A stretch of DNA of 64,000 nt from Kineococcus aurantiacus (GCF_013409345.1 NZ_JACCBB010000001.1:2294001-2358000); one strand, 5' to 3'; shown: positions 1 to 7,834, counted from the stretch's first letter. Notes: generated by a model from the sequence alone, not told the origin. Numbers and translations are program-made.

Positions 1-14
1 CGTGGCATGCCACG
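1..14. promoter_or_regulatory. Perfect 14-bp palindrome, candidate LacI-family operator
   Basis: CGTGGCATGCCACG reads the same on both strands and lies about 75 bp upstream of the LacI-family gene that starts at 89. A partial repeat of the arm (CGTGGCA) follows directly at 13-19. LacI proteins bind dyad-symmetric sites with a central CG or GC step; the centre here is a GC-AT-GC run. Autoregulation is inference. The site is at the window edge, so genes to the left could also be controlled by it. Confidence 0.45.
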
Positions 15-88
15 TGGCAAGCGGACAGGGCGACCACCCGTGCGACGATCGGCGGGCAACGCGGTGGGACGGACGGGAGAGGTGCTGG

Positions 89-1129
89 GTGACGGCGAAC
101 CTGCGGGAGATCGCGGCGAGGGCCGGGGTCTCGGTGCGGACGGTGTCCAACGTCGTCAGCGGGGCCGGCCCGGTCGCCCCCGCCACCCGCGCCCGCGTCC
201 AGCAGGTCCTCGACGAGGTCGGCTACCGGCCCAACCTGGCCGCCCGGCACCTGCGCGGCGGCCGGACCGGCGTCGTCGGCCTCGTCGTGCCCGAGCTGAC
301 CTCCGCCTACTTCGCCGAGCTGGCCGGGCTCGTCGTCGCCAGCGCCCTCGACCGGTCCTGGACGGTCGTCGTCAACGAGTCCGGCGGCACCGCCGAGGGC
401 GAGCGCCGCCTGCTGACCGGCGGCGGCAGCCGCATGCTCGACGGCCTGGTCGTCAGCCCCTGGGCCCTGCCGCCGCAGGAGCTGTCCGCGCACGCCGACC
501 GGCTGCCGCTGGTGGTGCTGGGCGAGCGGGACCCCGCCGGGACCGCCGACCACGTCACCGTCGACAACGTCGCCGCCGCGCACGCCGTCACCACCCACCT
601 CGTCGGGCTGGGGCGGCGGCGCATCGCCGCGGTCGGCCTGCAACCGCAGCTGGCCAACGGCACCGCCGCGCAACGGCTCCTGGGCTACCGGCAGGCCCTC
701 GCCGACGCGGGCCTGCCGCACGAGGAGGCCCTCGAGGTGCCCGTGGCGACGCTGCACCGCGCCGAGGGCGCCCGCGCGGCCCACGCCCTGCTGGACGGCC
801 CGCACCCGCCCGACGCCGTCTTCTGCTTCAGCGACGGCCTGGCCCTGGGCGCGCTGCGGGTGCTGCTGCGCAGCGGGCGGCGGGTGCCCGAGGACGTCGC
901 CCTCGCCGGGTTCGACGACGTCGAGGACGGCCGCTACGCGACCCCGTCGCTGACGACCGTCTCCCCCGACAAGCGGCAGATCGCCGACCGCGCCCTGGCG
1001 TGCCTGGCCGACCGGATCGGCCGGCGCGGACCCGCTGCGGCGCAACGCATCGTCGTCCCCCACCGGCTCGTCGTGCGGGAGAGCACGGCGGGCGCGCAGG
1101 AGACGTCGCAGGGCACCGGTCCCGCCTGA
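89..1129 (+). CDS. LacI-family transcriptional regulator
   Basis: A 346-residue regulator with an N-terminal LacI helix-turn-helix (around residues 5-25: LREIAARAGVSVRTVSNVVSG) followed by the hinge-helix region (RPNLAARHLRGG) and a periplasmic-binding-protein-like sensor domain up to the C-terminus (pattern GRRRIAAVG, FCFSDGLALGALRVL, VPEDVALAGFDDVE). An open frame extends to position 2, but the GTG at 89 has a GGGAGAGG ribosome site 6 bases ahead and puts the HTH at the expected N-terminal position, so I chose it. The ligand is unknown; no sugar gene is adjacent on the right, so the target operon probably lies to the left of the window. Confidence 0.88.
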   Translation: MTANLREIAARAGVSVRTVSNVVSGAGPVAPATRARVQQVLDEVGYRPNLAARHLRGGRTGVVGLVVPELTSAYFAELAGLVVASALDRSWTVVVNESGGTAEGERRLLTGGGSRMLDGLVVSPWALPPQELSAHADRLPLVVLGERDPAGTADHVTVDNVAAAHAVTTHLVGLGRRRIAAVGLQPQLANGTAAQRLLGYRQALADAGLPHEEALEVPVATLHRAEGARAAHALLDGPHPPDAVFCFSDGLALGALRVLLRSGRRVPEDVALAGFDDVEDGRYATPSLTTVSPDKRQIADRALACLADRIGRRGPAAAQRIVVPHRLVVRESTAGAQETSQGTGPA

Positions 1130-1426
1130 GCACCCCGGTGACGGTCGACGGGCCGCGCCCGTCCGTCGTCAGCCGGGGTCGGTCCCCTCGCGACGGTGGG
1201 AGGGCCCCGGGCCCGCGCGGCGGTGCGGCTGCTCCTCGACGTGAGCGGGCACGTGCTGGCTACGCTGGCCGGGAGCCCCCGATGGGCGAGACGAAGGAGG
1301 AAACCCTCCCGGCTGGACGACGTTCCGGCCGGTTCCCCGCCGCCCGGGGGCTCGTCGTCAGGTGCACCTCGCACCGGCCCGTCGCTCCCGCGCACCCCAC
1401 CCCGCGATCCCCGCGCAGGAGCACCC
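1130..1426. other. Intergenic region without a recognised gene
   Basis: About 300 bp between the LacI gene and the VOC gene. Frames crossing it are compositional shadows. It holds a short hairpin around 1296-1310 (GGAGG, short loop, CCTCC) and a dense run of GC-rich inverted arms at 1315-1360 that could be a structured 5' leader of the VOC gene. I could not match it to any riboswitch class I know. Confidence 0.3.
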
Positions 1427-1801
1427 GTGACCGCCTCGTTCAACCACACCATCATCGTCAGCACCGACCGCGAGCAGTCGGCCGCCTGGTACCGCGACCT
1501 CCTCGAAGCCGAGGACGCCCCGTCCTGGGGGATCTTCACGAACCTGCTGATCGGGGACGGCGTCCTGCTGCAGTTCGCCGAGCCGCCGGTGGAGATCCAG
1601 ATGCAGCACTACGCCTTCCTCGTCGACGACGAGCACTTCGACCGCGCGTACGCCAAGCTCGTCGAGCGCGGCGTCGAGCACTGGGCCGACCCTCGACGGC
1701 AGCAGCCGGGCCGGTGGAACACCGAGCACGGCGGCCGTGGCGTCTACGTCATGGACCCGGCGGGGCACGGGATCGAACTGCTGACCCGCCCCTACCTCTG
1801 A
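1427..1801 (+). CDS. VOC (glyoxalase/bleomycin-resistance fold) family protein
   Basis: A 124-residue single-module VOC protein. The beta-alpha-beta-beta-beta pattern is visible: FNHTIIVSTDREQSAAWYRD at the start, a central strand with HYAFLVDDEHFDRAYAKL, and the closing GRGVYVMDPAGHGIELLT. Family members are small metal-dependent lyases, dioxygenases or binding proteins; this one has no feature that fixes a substrate. An open frame begins at 1196, but the GTG at 1427 is preceded by AGGAG at 1417-1421 and matches the normal N-terminus of the family. It is monocistronic as far as can be seen. Confidence 0.82.
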   Translation: MTASFNHTIIVSTDREQSAAWYRDLLEAEDAPSWGIFTNLLIGDGVLLQFAEPPVEIQMQHYAFLVDDEHFDRAYAKLVERGVEHWADPRRQQPGRWNTEHGGRGVYVMDPAGHGIELLTRPYL

Positions 1802-1913
1802 GGCGCCCGGCAGGACCGCCGGGCGGTCGCAGAACGCCCGGGCCGTCCAGGACCGGCACGACCTCGCCGACGTCCTGCGGGGCCTGGTCCCGGCCCTCGT
1901 CGGCCTCGTCCTG

Positions 1914-2168
1914 GTGCTCGTCCTCCTCGCCCGGCCCCCTGCCGTCGCCTTCACCGCGGAGGGGGTGCGGATCCGCTCCTCCCTGCGCTTCGGGCCGCTG
2001 GTCGCCTGGTCCGAGGTGGTGGACGTCAGGGTGCGAGGACGCTGGGACGAGGAGCCCTCGATCCGGTTGCCGGTCCAGGGACACCTGCGCCGGTGGTCGC
2101 TGCGGGGGATGCCGGAGGAGGACGTGCGGCGGTTGGCTGAGGCCTTCACGCGATGGCGCGAGGCCTGA
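1914..2168 (+). CDS. Small PH-like membrane-associated protein, start uncertain
   Basis: At least 84 residues. The C-terminal part resembles the bacterial PH-like domains found behind membrane anchors (FTAEGVRIRSSLRFGPLVAWSEVVDVRV, then a final amphipathic helix). The N-terminus begins in a hydrophobic stretch rich in Leu and Val; the same frame continues upstream with more hydrophobic codons but without ATG, GTG or TTG back to the VOC stop, so the true start may be a CTG or the gene may be 5'-truncated. Function unknown. Confidence 0.45.
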   Translation: MLVLLARPPAVAFTAEGVRIRSSLRFGPLVAWSEVVDVRVRGRWDEEPSIRLPVQGHLRRWSLRGMPEEDVRRLAEAFTRWREA

Positions 2169-2321
2169 TCCAGGAGCGCACCGTCCGACCAGCGGTCGGA
2201 CCACGAGGTCGTCGAGCACGGAGAGGGCCGCGACCGTGCGCCCGGGCACCGCGCGATCGGACGCGAGAGCGTGACGTCACCGGTCGCCCGTGACCGCGCA
2301 CTGGACGCACGTGCGCGGGTG

Positions 2322-2714
2322 TCAGGTCAGGACCTCCACCTCGCACGTGATCCCCGGTGCACGGGACAGGCGCGCGTCGGCGGTGACCAGCACGACGTCC
2401 AGGGCCTCGGCCAGGGCGACGTAGGCGGCGTCGTAGCTGGTGACGGTGTGCCGCAACTCCCAGCAGCGGGGCAGGAGGGCGCGGTGTGCGGCTCGTCGCA
2501 GAGGCACGTCGACGAGGTCGCGCAGAGCGAGGTCGGCGCGGCGGTCGGGCAGGCGTCCGCTCGCGGCCGCGCGACGTAGGACGGAGGCCACCTCGAGGTC
2601 GATCACCTCGGGAGCGGTGAGGACCTCTCGGCGCAGACGCTCCCGAGCCCGGTCCCCGTCGGGTCCGTCGTCGGCGAGTGCCGGTGCCAGGACGCTGGCG
2701 TCAACGACGATCAC
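2322..2714 (-). CDS. vapC: VapC-type PIN-domain ribonuclease toxin
   Basis: A 130-residue PIN-domain protein, the usual length for VapC/FitB toxins that cleave RNA. The four acidic active-site residues are in place: Asp5 (VIVVDASVLAPAL), Glu41 (EVIDLEVASVL), Asp95 (TSYDAAYVALAE) and Asp113 (LVTADARLS). A longer in-frame extension to 2984 exists, but the GTG at 2714 gives the canonical PIN start and overlaps the last 14 bases of the antitoxin gene, which is the usual toxin-antitoxin arrangement. The pair sits just left of the repeat-flanked STAND gene, a setting typical of mobile or defence-related DNA. Confidence 0.87.
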   Translation of the reverse strand: MIVVDASVLAPALADDGPDGDRARERLRREVLTAPEVIDLEVASVLRRAAASGRLPDRRADLALRDLVDVPLRRAAHRALLPRCWELRHTVTSYDAAYVALAEALDVVLVTADARLSRAPGITCEVEVLT

Positions 2715-2931
2715 GGTCTTCGTGCACCGCCTCGACGGCGTCGCGGAAGGACAGGTTGCCGCCGGCTCGTCCACCGGCCCGCTCGAGGACTTCGTCCAGG
2801 GAGGGGGTGCTGGCCTCCTCGATGAGTCTGGTGAGGAGGTACTCCTGCAGGGACTGGTGAGCGAGGGCGGCGCGACGCCGCAAGACGGCGTGCGTCTCGT
2901 CGGGGACGTCCTTGATCTGCACGCTGGGCAT
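2701..2931 (-). CDS. vapB: FitA/VapB-type ribbon-helix-helix antitoxin
   Basis: A 76-residue partner of the PIN toxin. The N-terminus (MPSVQIKDVPDETHAVLRRRA) followed by SLQEYLLTRLIEEA is the ribbon-helix-helix DNA-binding fold of FitA-like antitoxins; the acidic C-terminal tail would wrap the toxin. The antitoxin comes first and the toxin gene overlaps its end. RHH antitoxins normally repress their own promoter with the toxin as co-repressor; palindromic DNA overlapping and preceding the start codon fits this. Confidence 0.85.
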   Translation of the reverse strand: MPSVQIKDVPDETHAVLRRRAALAHQSLQEYLLTRLIEEASTPSLDEVLERAGGRAGGNLSFRDAVEAVHEDRDRR

Positions 2932-2974
2932 GGCGCCATGTTGGCGCTAGGACATGTGCTCTGCAAGCACTTGC
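2929..2974. promoter_or_regulatory. Two dyad elements at the vapBC promoter
   Basis: CATGGCGCCATG at 2929-2940 is a perfect 12-bp palindrome that includes the antitoxin start codon. A second dyad, GCAAG-CA-CTTGC, lies at 2963-2974. The two are about 30 bp apart, three helical turns, which would suit cooperative binding of a dimeric RHH antitoxin. Operator function is inferred from position and symmetry. Confidence 0.5.
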
Positions 2975-3063
2975 TCTCCGGCACCCGCGACGTACCGGCG
3001 GGTGAGGGCGTGCCGCGGCTCCCGGCAGCGAGGCGGGCCGACCCGCTCCCCGCGACCCGTGGG

Positions 3064-3214
3064 CCGTCACGGGCTGACCGGGACGCTCACCGCCCGTGCT
3101 GTGGAGGGACGGGCGGGAGGTCCCCCGGGGTGCACAGGCCGCCGGTCCCGGGGTGGGCGGCCGCCGCTGTGGACGGCGCCGGGGAGCGGTCCCGGCCGGA
3201 CCGCACACCGTCCG
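3064..3214 (+). repeat. Long direct repeat, copy 1 (left of the STAND gene)
   Basis: About 151 bp that match 6817-6967 in the same orientation at a constant offset of 3753 bp. I count roughly 11 mismatches by eye (about 93% identity). A shorter match (CGACCCGTGG) continues just outside both copies across a small indel. No open reading frame is convincing inside it. The remaining ~185 bp up to the STAND gene hold no gene that I can support; they are less GC-rich near 3300-3390, where the promoter of the STAND gene should lie. Confidence 0.85.
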
Positions 3215-3399
3215 GAGAACGGCACGACCGCGAGCCGTCGAGGACGTGGACGGCGCCGTGACCGCGGACGTGCCGAACTTCCGCTCAGGAGGTTCGACGC
3301 CTGGTATTCACGACGCATGACTGTAGTGTTGCGCCCAGACGCCGATGGTCAGATCCGCACGACGTGGACATCGGTTTGATGTCGATCCCGTGATGGGCG

Positions 3400-6009
3400 G
3401 TGATCATGGGGAACCGTTGGAAGCACCTGTTGCTGGTGGCCATCCCTTCGTTCCTCCTCGTTCTCCTCACGATCTTAATCAACATCACGACCGGCGCCAC
3501 TAGACCACGTCTGCTGGCTGACCACCTCACGTCGTCATGGGTACTCCTCGGAGTTGTCACCGCGATTTCTGCGCTGATTGCCGTGCAAACGCACCTCGCT
3601 GGTCGAGACTCGAGCGAAGGTCATGCCGGTCCCACCCTTGATGCCGCTCTACGGGAGATCACCAAGGACGCCAGATCGGCATCCACCGCTTCCACGGCCC
3701 GACTCACCACAGGGTCGGACCTGCCTCGAGGCGCCAGCACTTTCGTGGGCCGCAAGTCCGACACCACCGCCCTCGAGGAACTACTAGTCGGGTCTCGTCG
3801 CCGCACGGAGGGTCACCCCGCCGTGCTGTTGCACGGCAAGCCCGGGTGCGGGAAATCTGCGATAGCGGTGCACGTCGCGAAGCGGCTGGTCGCGACGGGC
3901 AGGTTCCGCAGCGTGTACGTGAACCTGGGAGGTACTACGCACCGCCCAAAGACGGTGCGCGCCGTGATCGAGGAGGTCTTGACCTCCCTGGGTGAGGACG
4001 TCGCCTCGATCCCTTCTTCGGACGGTGCGCGCCAGGCTATGTACCGCCGCGTTCTCAGCGCGTATCCGACCCTGTTGCTGCTCGACGACGCCGGCAAGGA
4101 TCAGAACTTGGCGGCCCTTCTCCCTGGGGCCAGAACACCGGTCGTCATCACAGCACGGACGAAGTTCTCGCACATCGTGGAACTGGTTCCGCGTCGGATC
4201 GACGTGATGACCGAAGCGGAGGCATCGGACTTGCTGATCCACCTGAGCGGTCGAGAACCAGGCACCCTCCTCAGGGAGCAGGTCGTCGAGCTCGCCACGC
4301 AGGTCGGGTGCCTGCCTTTGGCTCTGGTGATCGTGTCTGCCATCCTGCGCCGAAGGACAACCACGTCCGCATCGGCTCTGGCGCGGGAGCTGCGGGACGA
4401 GTCCACGCGCTTGAGCAAGCTCCGGACGAGTGAGGACCTCGACCTCAGGTCTGCTCTCTCGGTGAGCGTGGCCGCGCTCACCGACGCTGAAGCAGAAGTG
4501 TTCCGCAGGTGGGGCGTCGTAAACGCGTCGACCTTGCCCGATGCAGTGGCTCGTCGATTGTCACCGCGTGACGCGGAATCCTCTCGAGCAGCCCTCGACG
4601 GCCTTTTCGAATGCCAGCTAATCGACGCCCTGTCGGGTGACCGTTGGGGCATGCACGACCTCATCCGGCTCTACGCGCTGGAAGAGGGGTCCCACGAACC
4701 CCCCGCCGCGAGACTGGCGCTGCAGAAGGAGATCTTGACCGCGTACGGCGTGGAAGCACTGGGGAAGAGGAGAGTCCTGGTCGGCCACCGCGACTGGGCG
4801 TGGGATTCGAACTCCCTGGACGTCGAAGGACTACCGCTGGCGGCTCAGCGAGAGGTCCCGGAAGACGGCAGGGAAGAGACTGCCGCGCCGGCTGCTCCAC
4901 CGTTTCCGGTCATGAGGATCCAATCAGTCACGGTCGACTCCCGCGTCATGGAGGCTGTGGAGCACCAACGAGGCGTCCTGTCGTGGTTCATGGCGGAGCA
5001 GAACACCATCGACCTCCTCCTCGCTCTGGCGGGTGAGCTCAGGTTGATCGAACCGCTCTGCGACGTGACTTTGAGCCGCGACTCTGTGTGGTCCCTCCTG
5101 GGCAACCACCAGGCGCGTGTCCAACCCCTCGAGGTTGCTGCCGAACTCGCGAAGGAAGCCGGTCTCCGCGAACGAGGAGCGGTGCTCACGTACGCCTTGG
5201 GCAACGCGTACCGTCACATGGGAAGACCGGTCGACGCGATGCGGTCCCTCGTGGAGAGTGAAGACCTCCTCGCAGCTCAGGGAAACCGCCGGGGGACGGC
5301 ACACGCCGTCACTCAGCAAGGTCACGTACTCCGGGAGAGCAGAAACCGCGACGAGGCCTGGCGCCGCTACGAACACGCAGCCGATCTGATGGCTGCCGCC
5401 GACCCGGGGCTCGGTCTCAGTGAGGTCCAGAGCAACCTATCGATCCTCTTGAAGGAGGAGGGAGACCTCGATGGAGCCGAGGAGATGGCGCGAGAAGCTC
5501 TTCGCCGAGCCGAAACGACTCAGAACCCGACGTTGAGCTCCTTGAAGGAGTACGGCTGGATCATGAGCAACTTGGGGGCCGTACTTGGGCGTCGAGGTAG
5601 GGTTCTGGAAGCCCAGGACGCTCACTCGTCGAGCCTGCAGGCCTTCGTGCTGGTGAACAACCGAATCGGGCAAGGACACGCCCTGAGGAACGCGGGCGTT
5701 TCGGCGTCGCGGCTGGGTGACCCCAGGAGAGGTGAGGAGCTGCTGAAACTGAGTCTTCACGTGTTCTCCCTGGTCGGGTACCGCGACGGGGAGGTGAAGG
5801 CGCTGTTCTCCCTGGCGCAGACGAGCCGGAAGCAAGGTCATCCACTGCGGGCGGCTGCGTACGTTTGGCGTGCAGCCAGACGACGTCATCCCGCAGGCAG
5901 GTCGAAGAACCTCCGTCGCACGCCGACACCGTTGCGCGGGCGCGTCGCTGCGCCGGCCATCGGGCAGCACCCGCCGTCGAGCGACATGCGAGGGCTCGAC
6001 TCGATGTAG
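3400..6009 (+). CDS. Membrane-anchored STAND ATPase: two TM helices, NB-ARC, TPR
   Basis: An 869-residue protein. Residues about 9-29 and 44-64 are two transmembrane helices. After a linker comes an NB-ARC NTPase module: Walker A GKPGCGKS (146-153), Walker B LLLLDD (225-230), the sensor strand VVITART (248-254) and the GLPL-type motif GCLPLAL (303-309), then a winged-helix-like stretch. The last ~280 residues carry TPR-like helical pairs (for example AYRHMGRPVDAMRSLVESE, LGAVLGRRGRVLEAQDAH). STAND proteins are switch ATPases used in signalling or antiphage defence; there is no SARP DNA-binding domain here, so the membrane segment may be the output. GTG at 3400 or ATG at 3406 are both possible starts. 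Base use is less GC-rich than the neighbours, with AGA and a TTA leucine codon at 3475, suggesting transfer. The very C-terminus (after about residue 825) is Arg/Pro-rich and looks less natural, so the 3' end may be altered. Confidence 0.82.
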   Translation: MIMGNRWKHLLLVAIPSFLLVLLTILINITTGATRPRLLADHLTSSWVLLGVVTAISALIAVQTHLAGRDSSEGHAGPTLDAALREITKDARSASTASTARLTTGSDLPRGASTFVGRKSDTTALEELLVGSRRRTEGHPAVLLHGKPGCGKSAIAVHVAKRLVATGRFRSVYVNLGGTTHRPKTVRAVIEEVLTSLGEDVASIPSSDGARQAMYRRVLSAYPTLLLLDDAGKDQNLAALLPGARTPVVITARTKFSHIVELVPRRIDVMTEAEASDLLIHLSGREPGTLLREQVVELATQVGCLPLALVIVSAILRRRTTTSASALARELRDESTRLSKLRTSEDLDLRSALSVSVAALTDAEAEVFRRWGVVNASTLPDAVARRLSPRDAESSRAALDGLFECQLIDALSGDRWGMHDLIRLYALEEGSHEPPAARLALQKEILTAYGVEALGKRRVLVGHRDWAWDSNSLDVEGLPLAAQREVPEDGREETAAPAAPPFPVMRIQSVTVDSRVMEAVEHQRGVLSWFMAEQNTIDLLLALAGELRLIEPLCDVTLSRDSVWSLLGNHQARVQPLEVAAELAKEAGLRERGAVLTYALGNAYRHMGRPVDAMRSLVESEDLLAAQGNRRGTAHAVTQQGHVLRESRNRDEAWRRYEHAADLMAAADPGLGLSEVQSNLSILLKEEGDLDGAEEMAREALRRAETTQNPTLSSLKEYGWIMSNLGAVLGRRGRVLEAQDAHSSSLQAFVLVNNRIGQGHALRNAGVSASRLGDPRRGEELLKLSLHVFSLVGYRDGEVKALFSLAQTSRKQGHPLRAAAYVWRAARRRHPAGRSKNLRRTPTPLRGRVAAPAIGQHPPSSDMRGLDSM

Positions 6010-6164
6010 TTCGGGATCCGGGTAGCCGGTGGAGGCCACGGCGACCTCCATGCGACGTGGGTCAGATCAGACCGCGACGTGCCGGGCACGGCCCGACCTG
6101 TCGGGCAGGTGACCGCGGACGGCCGACCACCTCCTCCCGTTGACCTGCCACACCCGCTGCCGGT

Positions 6165-6475
6165 GTGCACGCGGATTTCCAAGCGACGATCACCCTGGTC
6201 GCCTACCCGGCGCTGGTGGCGGCGCCGGCGGCCTCGTGGGGGCAGGTCCACGCCGCCCACTCCCGGCGCATCACCCCGCTGGTCGCCGTCGTGCACGGGG
6301 CGGTGCTCGCCGCGCGGGTCCGGGTGCTCACCGCTGGCGGGACGGGCGCCCCGTCCGGGTCGACCGCTTGCGGCTGGTGCGCGCATTGCTGCCCCTCGGG
6401 GGTGCGCCGGTCGTTCGGGGGCGGGATCGGGCGCTCGCGTCAGGGACCGCGGCGCTGCTGCCTCAGGGCCGGTCG
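6165..6475 (+). pseudogene. Frameshifted remnant of a membrane-like protein
   Basis: The frame from 6165 reads plausibly as protein for about 58 residues (HADFQATITLVAYPALVAAP, then LVAVVHGAVLAARVRVLTA). Around 6345-6355 the sensible reading jumps to another frame (RPVRVDRLRLVRALLPLGG, then RDRALASGTAALLPQG), as if a base had been gained or lost. I do not recognise the family. It lies in the 800-bp debris between the STAND gene and the second direct repeat. Confidence 0.3.
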
Positions 6476-6519
6476 CCGCCGTCCTCGAGGCAGCTGATCG
6501 CGACGTCGGGCAGCTCGTC

Positions 6520-6675
6520 CTACAGCTGGTGGGCCGAGTGCGAGACCTCATCGTGCCAGGCCTGCTCCTGCCCGGCGTCGGGCCAGCGGTGGTCGGCGTT
6601 GATATCCCGGACGGGGTCGTGCACGCCCCACTCGGCCACGACCCGCAGGGCGACGGGGACGTAGGGCTCCTGCAC
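6520..6675 (-). pseudogene. Short gene fragment of unknown family
   Basis: On the minus strand a natural-looking peptide (VQEPYVPVALRVVAEWGVHD, then RDINADHRWPDAGQEQAWHD) runs into a TAG at 6520-6522. Protein-like sequence in the same frame continues beyond the stop (DELPDVAISCLEDGD), which suggests a premature stop in a decayed gene. It may also extend 5' to about 6720. No family recognised. Apart from this, the neighbouring remnant and the repeat copy, 6010-6968 holds nothing I can support. Confidence 0.3.
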
Positions 6676-6816
6676 CCGCCGAGAGTGGCGCGCGGAGGTC
6701 GCCTCGACCTTGCGCGTCGCAGTTCAGGCTGCCCGGTCCCGGTCCAGCGCCGGAGGGCTCTCGACAGGCCGGCCGCCCCCGGTGGTCTCCCCGAGGACCG
6801 ACCCGTGGACGCAAGG

Positions 6817-6967
6817 TCGTCACGGGCCGACCGAGACGCTCACCGCCCGTGCTGTGGAGGGGCGGGCGGGAGGTCCCCCGGGGTGCACAGGCCGCCGGGC
6901 CGAGGGTGGGCGGCCGCCGCTGTGGACGGCGCCGGGGAGGGGCCCCGGCCGGACCGCACGCTGTCCG
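6817..6967 (+). repeat. Long direct repeat, copy 2 (right of the STAND segment)
   Basis: Second copy of the 151-bp sequence at 3064-3214, same orientation. It ends two bases before the ATG of the gene at 6969, so in this copy the repeat supplies the upstream region of an intact gene. That suggests the repeat was originally the promoter region or 5' flank of that gene and that copy 1 is its duplicate, but the direction of duplication is inference. Confidence 0.85.
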
Positions 6968-6968
6968 C

Positions 6969-7394
6969 ATGTCGATCCCGCACCGCGCCCTCCTGCCCCC
7001 CGTCCGCACGGCCGAGGAGCTCACGGCCCGCTGGCTGCTCGTCGCCGCCGAGGGCGACCTGACCGTCCGCGCGTGGCCGCGGACGGACCTGTGGGTGCAG
7101 GTCTTCGACGTCGACGGGCACCAGCAGTCGGCCCTGGTAGTCGTCGAGGACGTCCCGGACCGGCCCGAGGAGCCGTTCCTGCGCAACCTCGCCGGCCTGG
7201 TCGCCCGCGTGCTGGCCGAGCAGACCGCGGGCGCCGGGACCGCGGCCTTCGCCCTGTGCCCCGGCACCGCCCGGGACGTGGGGGCCGCGGACCTGGAGTG
7301 GGCGACGGGGCTGGTCGCCGCGTGCGCCGCCGAGGGGTCCCGGGTCCTGGGCGTGCACGTCGTGCTGAGCGGACGCGCCGAGCGCGTCCTGTGA
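6969..7394 (+). CDS. Hypothetical protein
   Basis: A 141-residue acidic, soluble protein without membrane segment or recognised motif. It begins MSIPHRALLPPVRTAEELTA and has a beta-rich N-terminal half (WLLVAAEGDLTVRAWPRTDL, WVQVFDVDGHQQSALVVVED) and an alpha/beta C-terminal half. An open frame reaches back to 6849, but that part lies inside the direct repeat, so ATG 6969 is the more likely start; no clear ribosome site precedes it and it may be leaderless. It converges on the gene at 7397 with only 2 bp between the stops. Confidence 0.6.
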   Translation: MSIPHRALLPPVRTAEELTARWLLVAAEGDLTVRAWPRTDLWVQVFDVDGHQQSALVVVEDVPDRPEEPFLRNLAGLVARVLAEQTAGAGTAAFALCPGTARDVGAADLEWATGLVAACAAEGSRVLGVHVVLSGRAERVL

Positions 7395-7396
7395 GG

Positions 7397-7690
7397 TCAG
7401 CCGACGGGGGCCGGGCGGGGCTGCGCCCGCGGGTTCGGGCGGCGGACGGCCTCCTGCAGCGAGATGCCGCTGATGGCGTCGCACAGCTCCGGCAGCGACT
7501 CCAGCACCTCCTCGGCGGTCTCCAGGGAGACGGCCGAGGGGGCGAGGATCGTGACGGTGACCTTCCCGCGGCTGCTGGGGCCCTGGGACACGAAGCAGCC
7601 GGGGACGCGTTCGGAGATGCCGGAGATGAAGCCGTTGAGGTCACGCACCCCGATGGGCCTCGTCGTCTCGATGGCCAGGACAGTCTTCAT
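7397..7690 (-). CDS. Hypothetical protein, small alpha/beta
   Basis: A 97-residue protein beginning MKTVLAIETTRPIGVRDLNG with a predicted beta-alpha-beta-alpha order and a proline/arginine-rich tail. The frame extends to 7771, but ATG 7690 is preceded by GAGGAG at a good distance. A strong palindrome lies about 50 bp upstream. I do not recognise the family. Confidence 0.55.
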   Translation of the reverse strand: MKTVLAIETTRPIGVRDLNGFISGISERVPGCFVSQGPSSRGKVTVTILAPSAVSLETAEEVLESLPELCDAISGISLQEAVRRPNPRAQPRPAPVG

Positions 7691-7738
7691 CGCGCTCCTC
7701 GGCGTGCAGGTGATCGGTCGTGCCGTTCCACGTGGGTC

Positions 7739-7757
7739 GGTGACCGGTCCGGTCACC
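7739..7757. promoter_or_regulatory. 19-bp palindrome upstream of the 97-residue gene
   Basis: GGTGACCGG and CCGGTCACC are perfect 9-bp inverted arms around a single central T. The element lies 49 bp upstream of the ATG at 7690 on the minus strand, a usual operator distance. The regulator is unknown. Confidence 0.5.
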
Positions 7758-7834
7758 ACTCCCCCGCACATCGGCAGCGGCCGGGCGGGTCCACACCGGT
7801 CGTGGCCGTTTTCACCCTGAACGGAGCAGGCTCC

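Noticed and set aside
1270-1370. Structured leader of the VOC gene as a riboswitch
   Set aside because: Hairpins are present, but I cannot match the conserved bases of any class I know; only a covariance scan could settle it.
3064-3214. TGTGGAC/TGTGGAG words in the direct repeat as DnaA boxes of an origin
   Set aside because: They do not match the full 9-mer and no dnaA, parAB or AT-rich unwinding region is near.
3400-6009. AfsR/SARP-type pathway regulator
   Set aside because: NB-ARC and TPR fit, but the N-terminal OmpR-like and BTA domains are absent and replaced by two TM helices.
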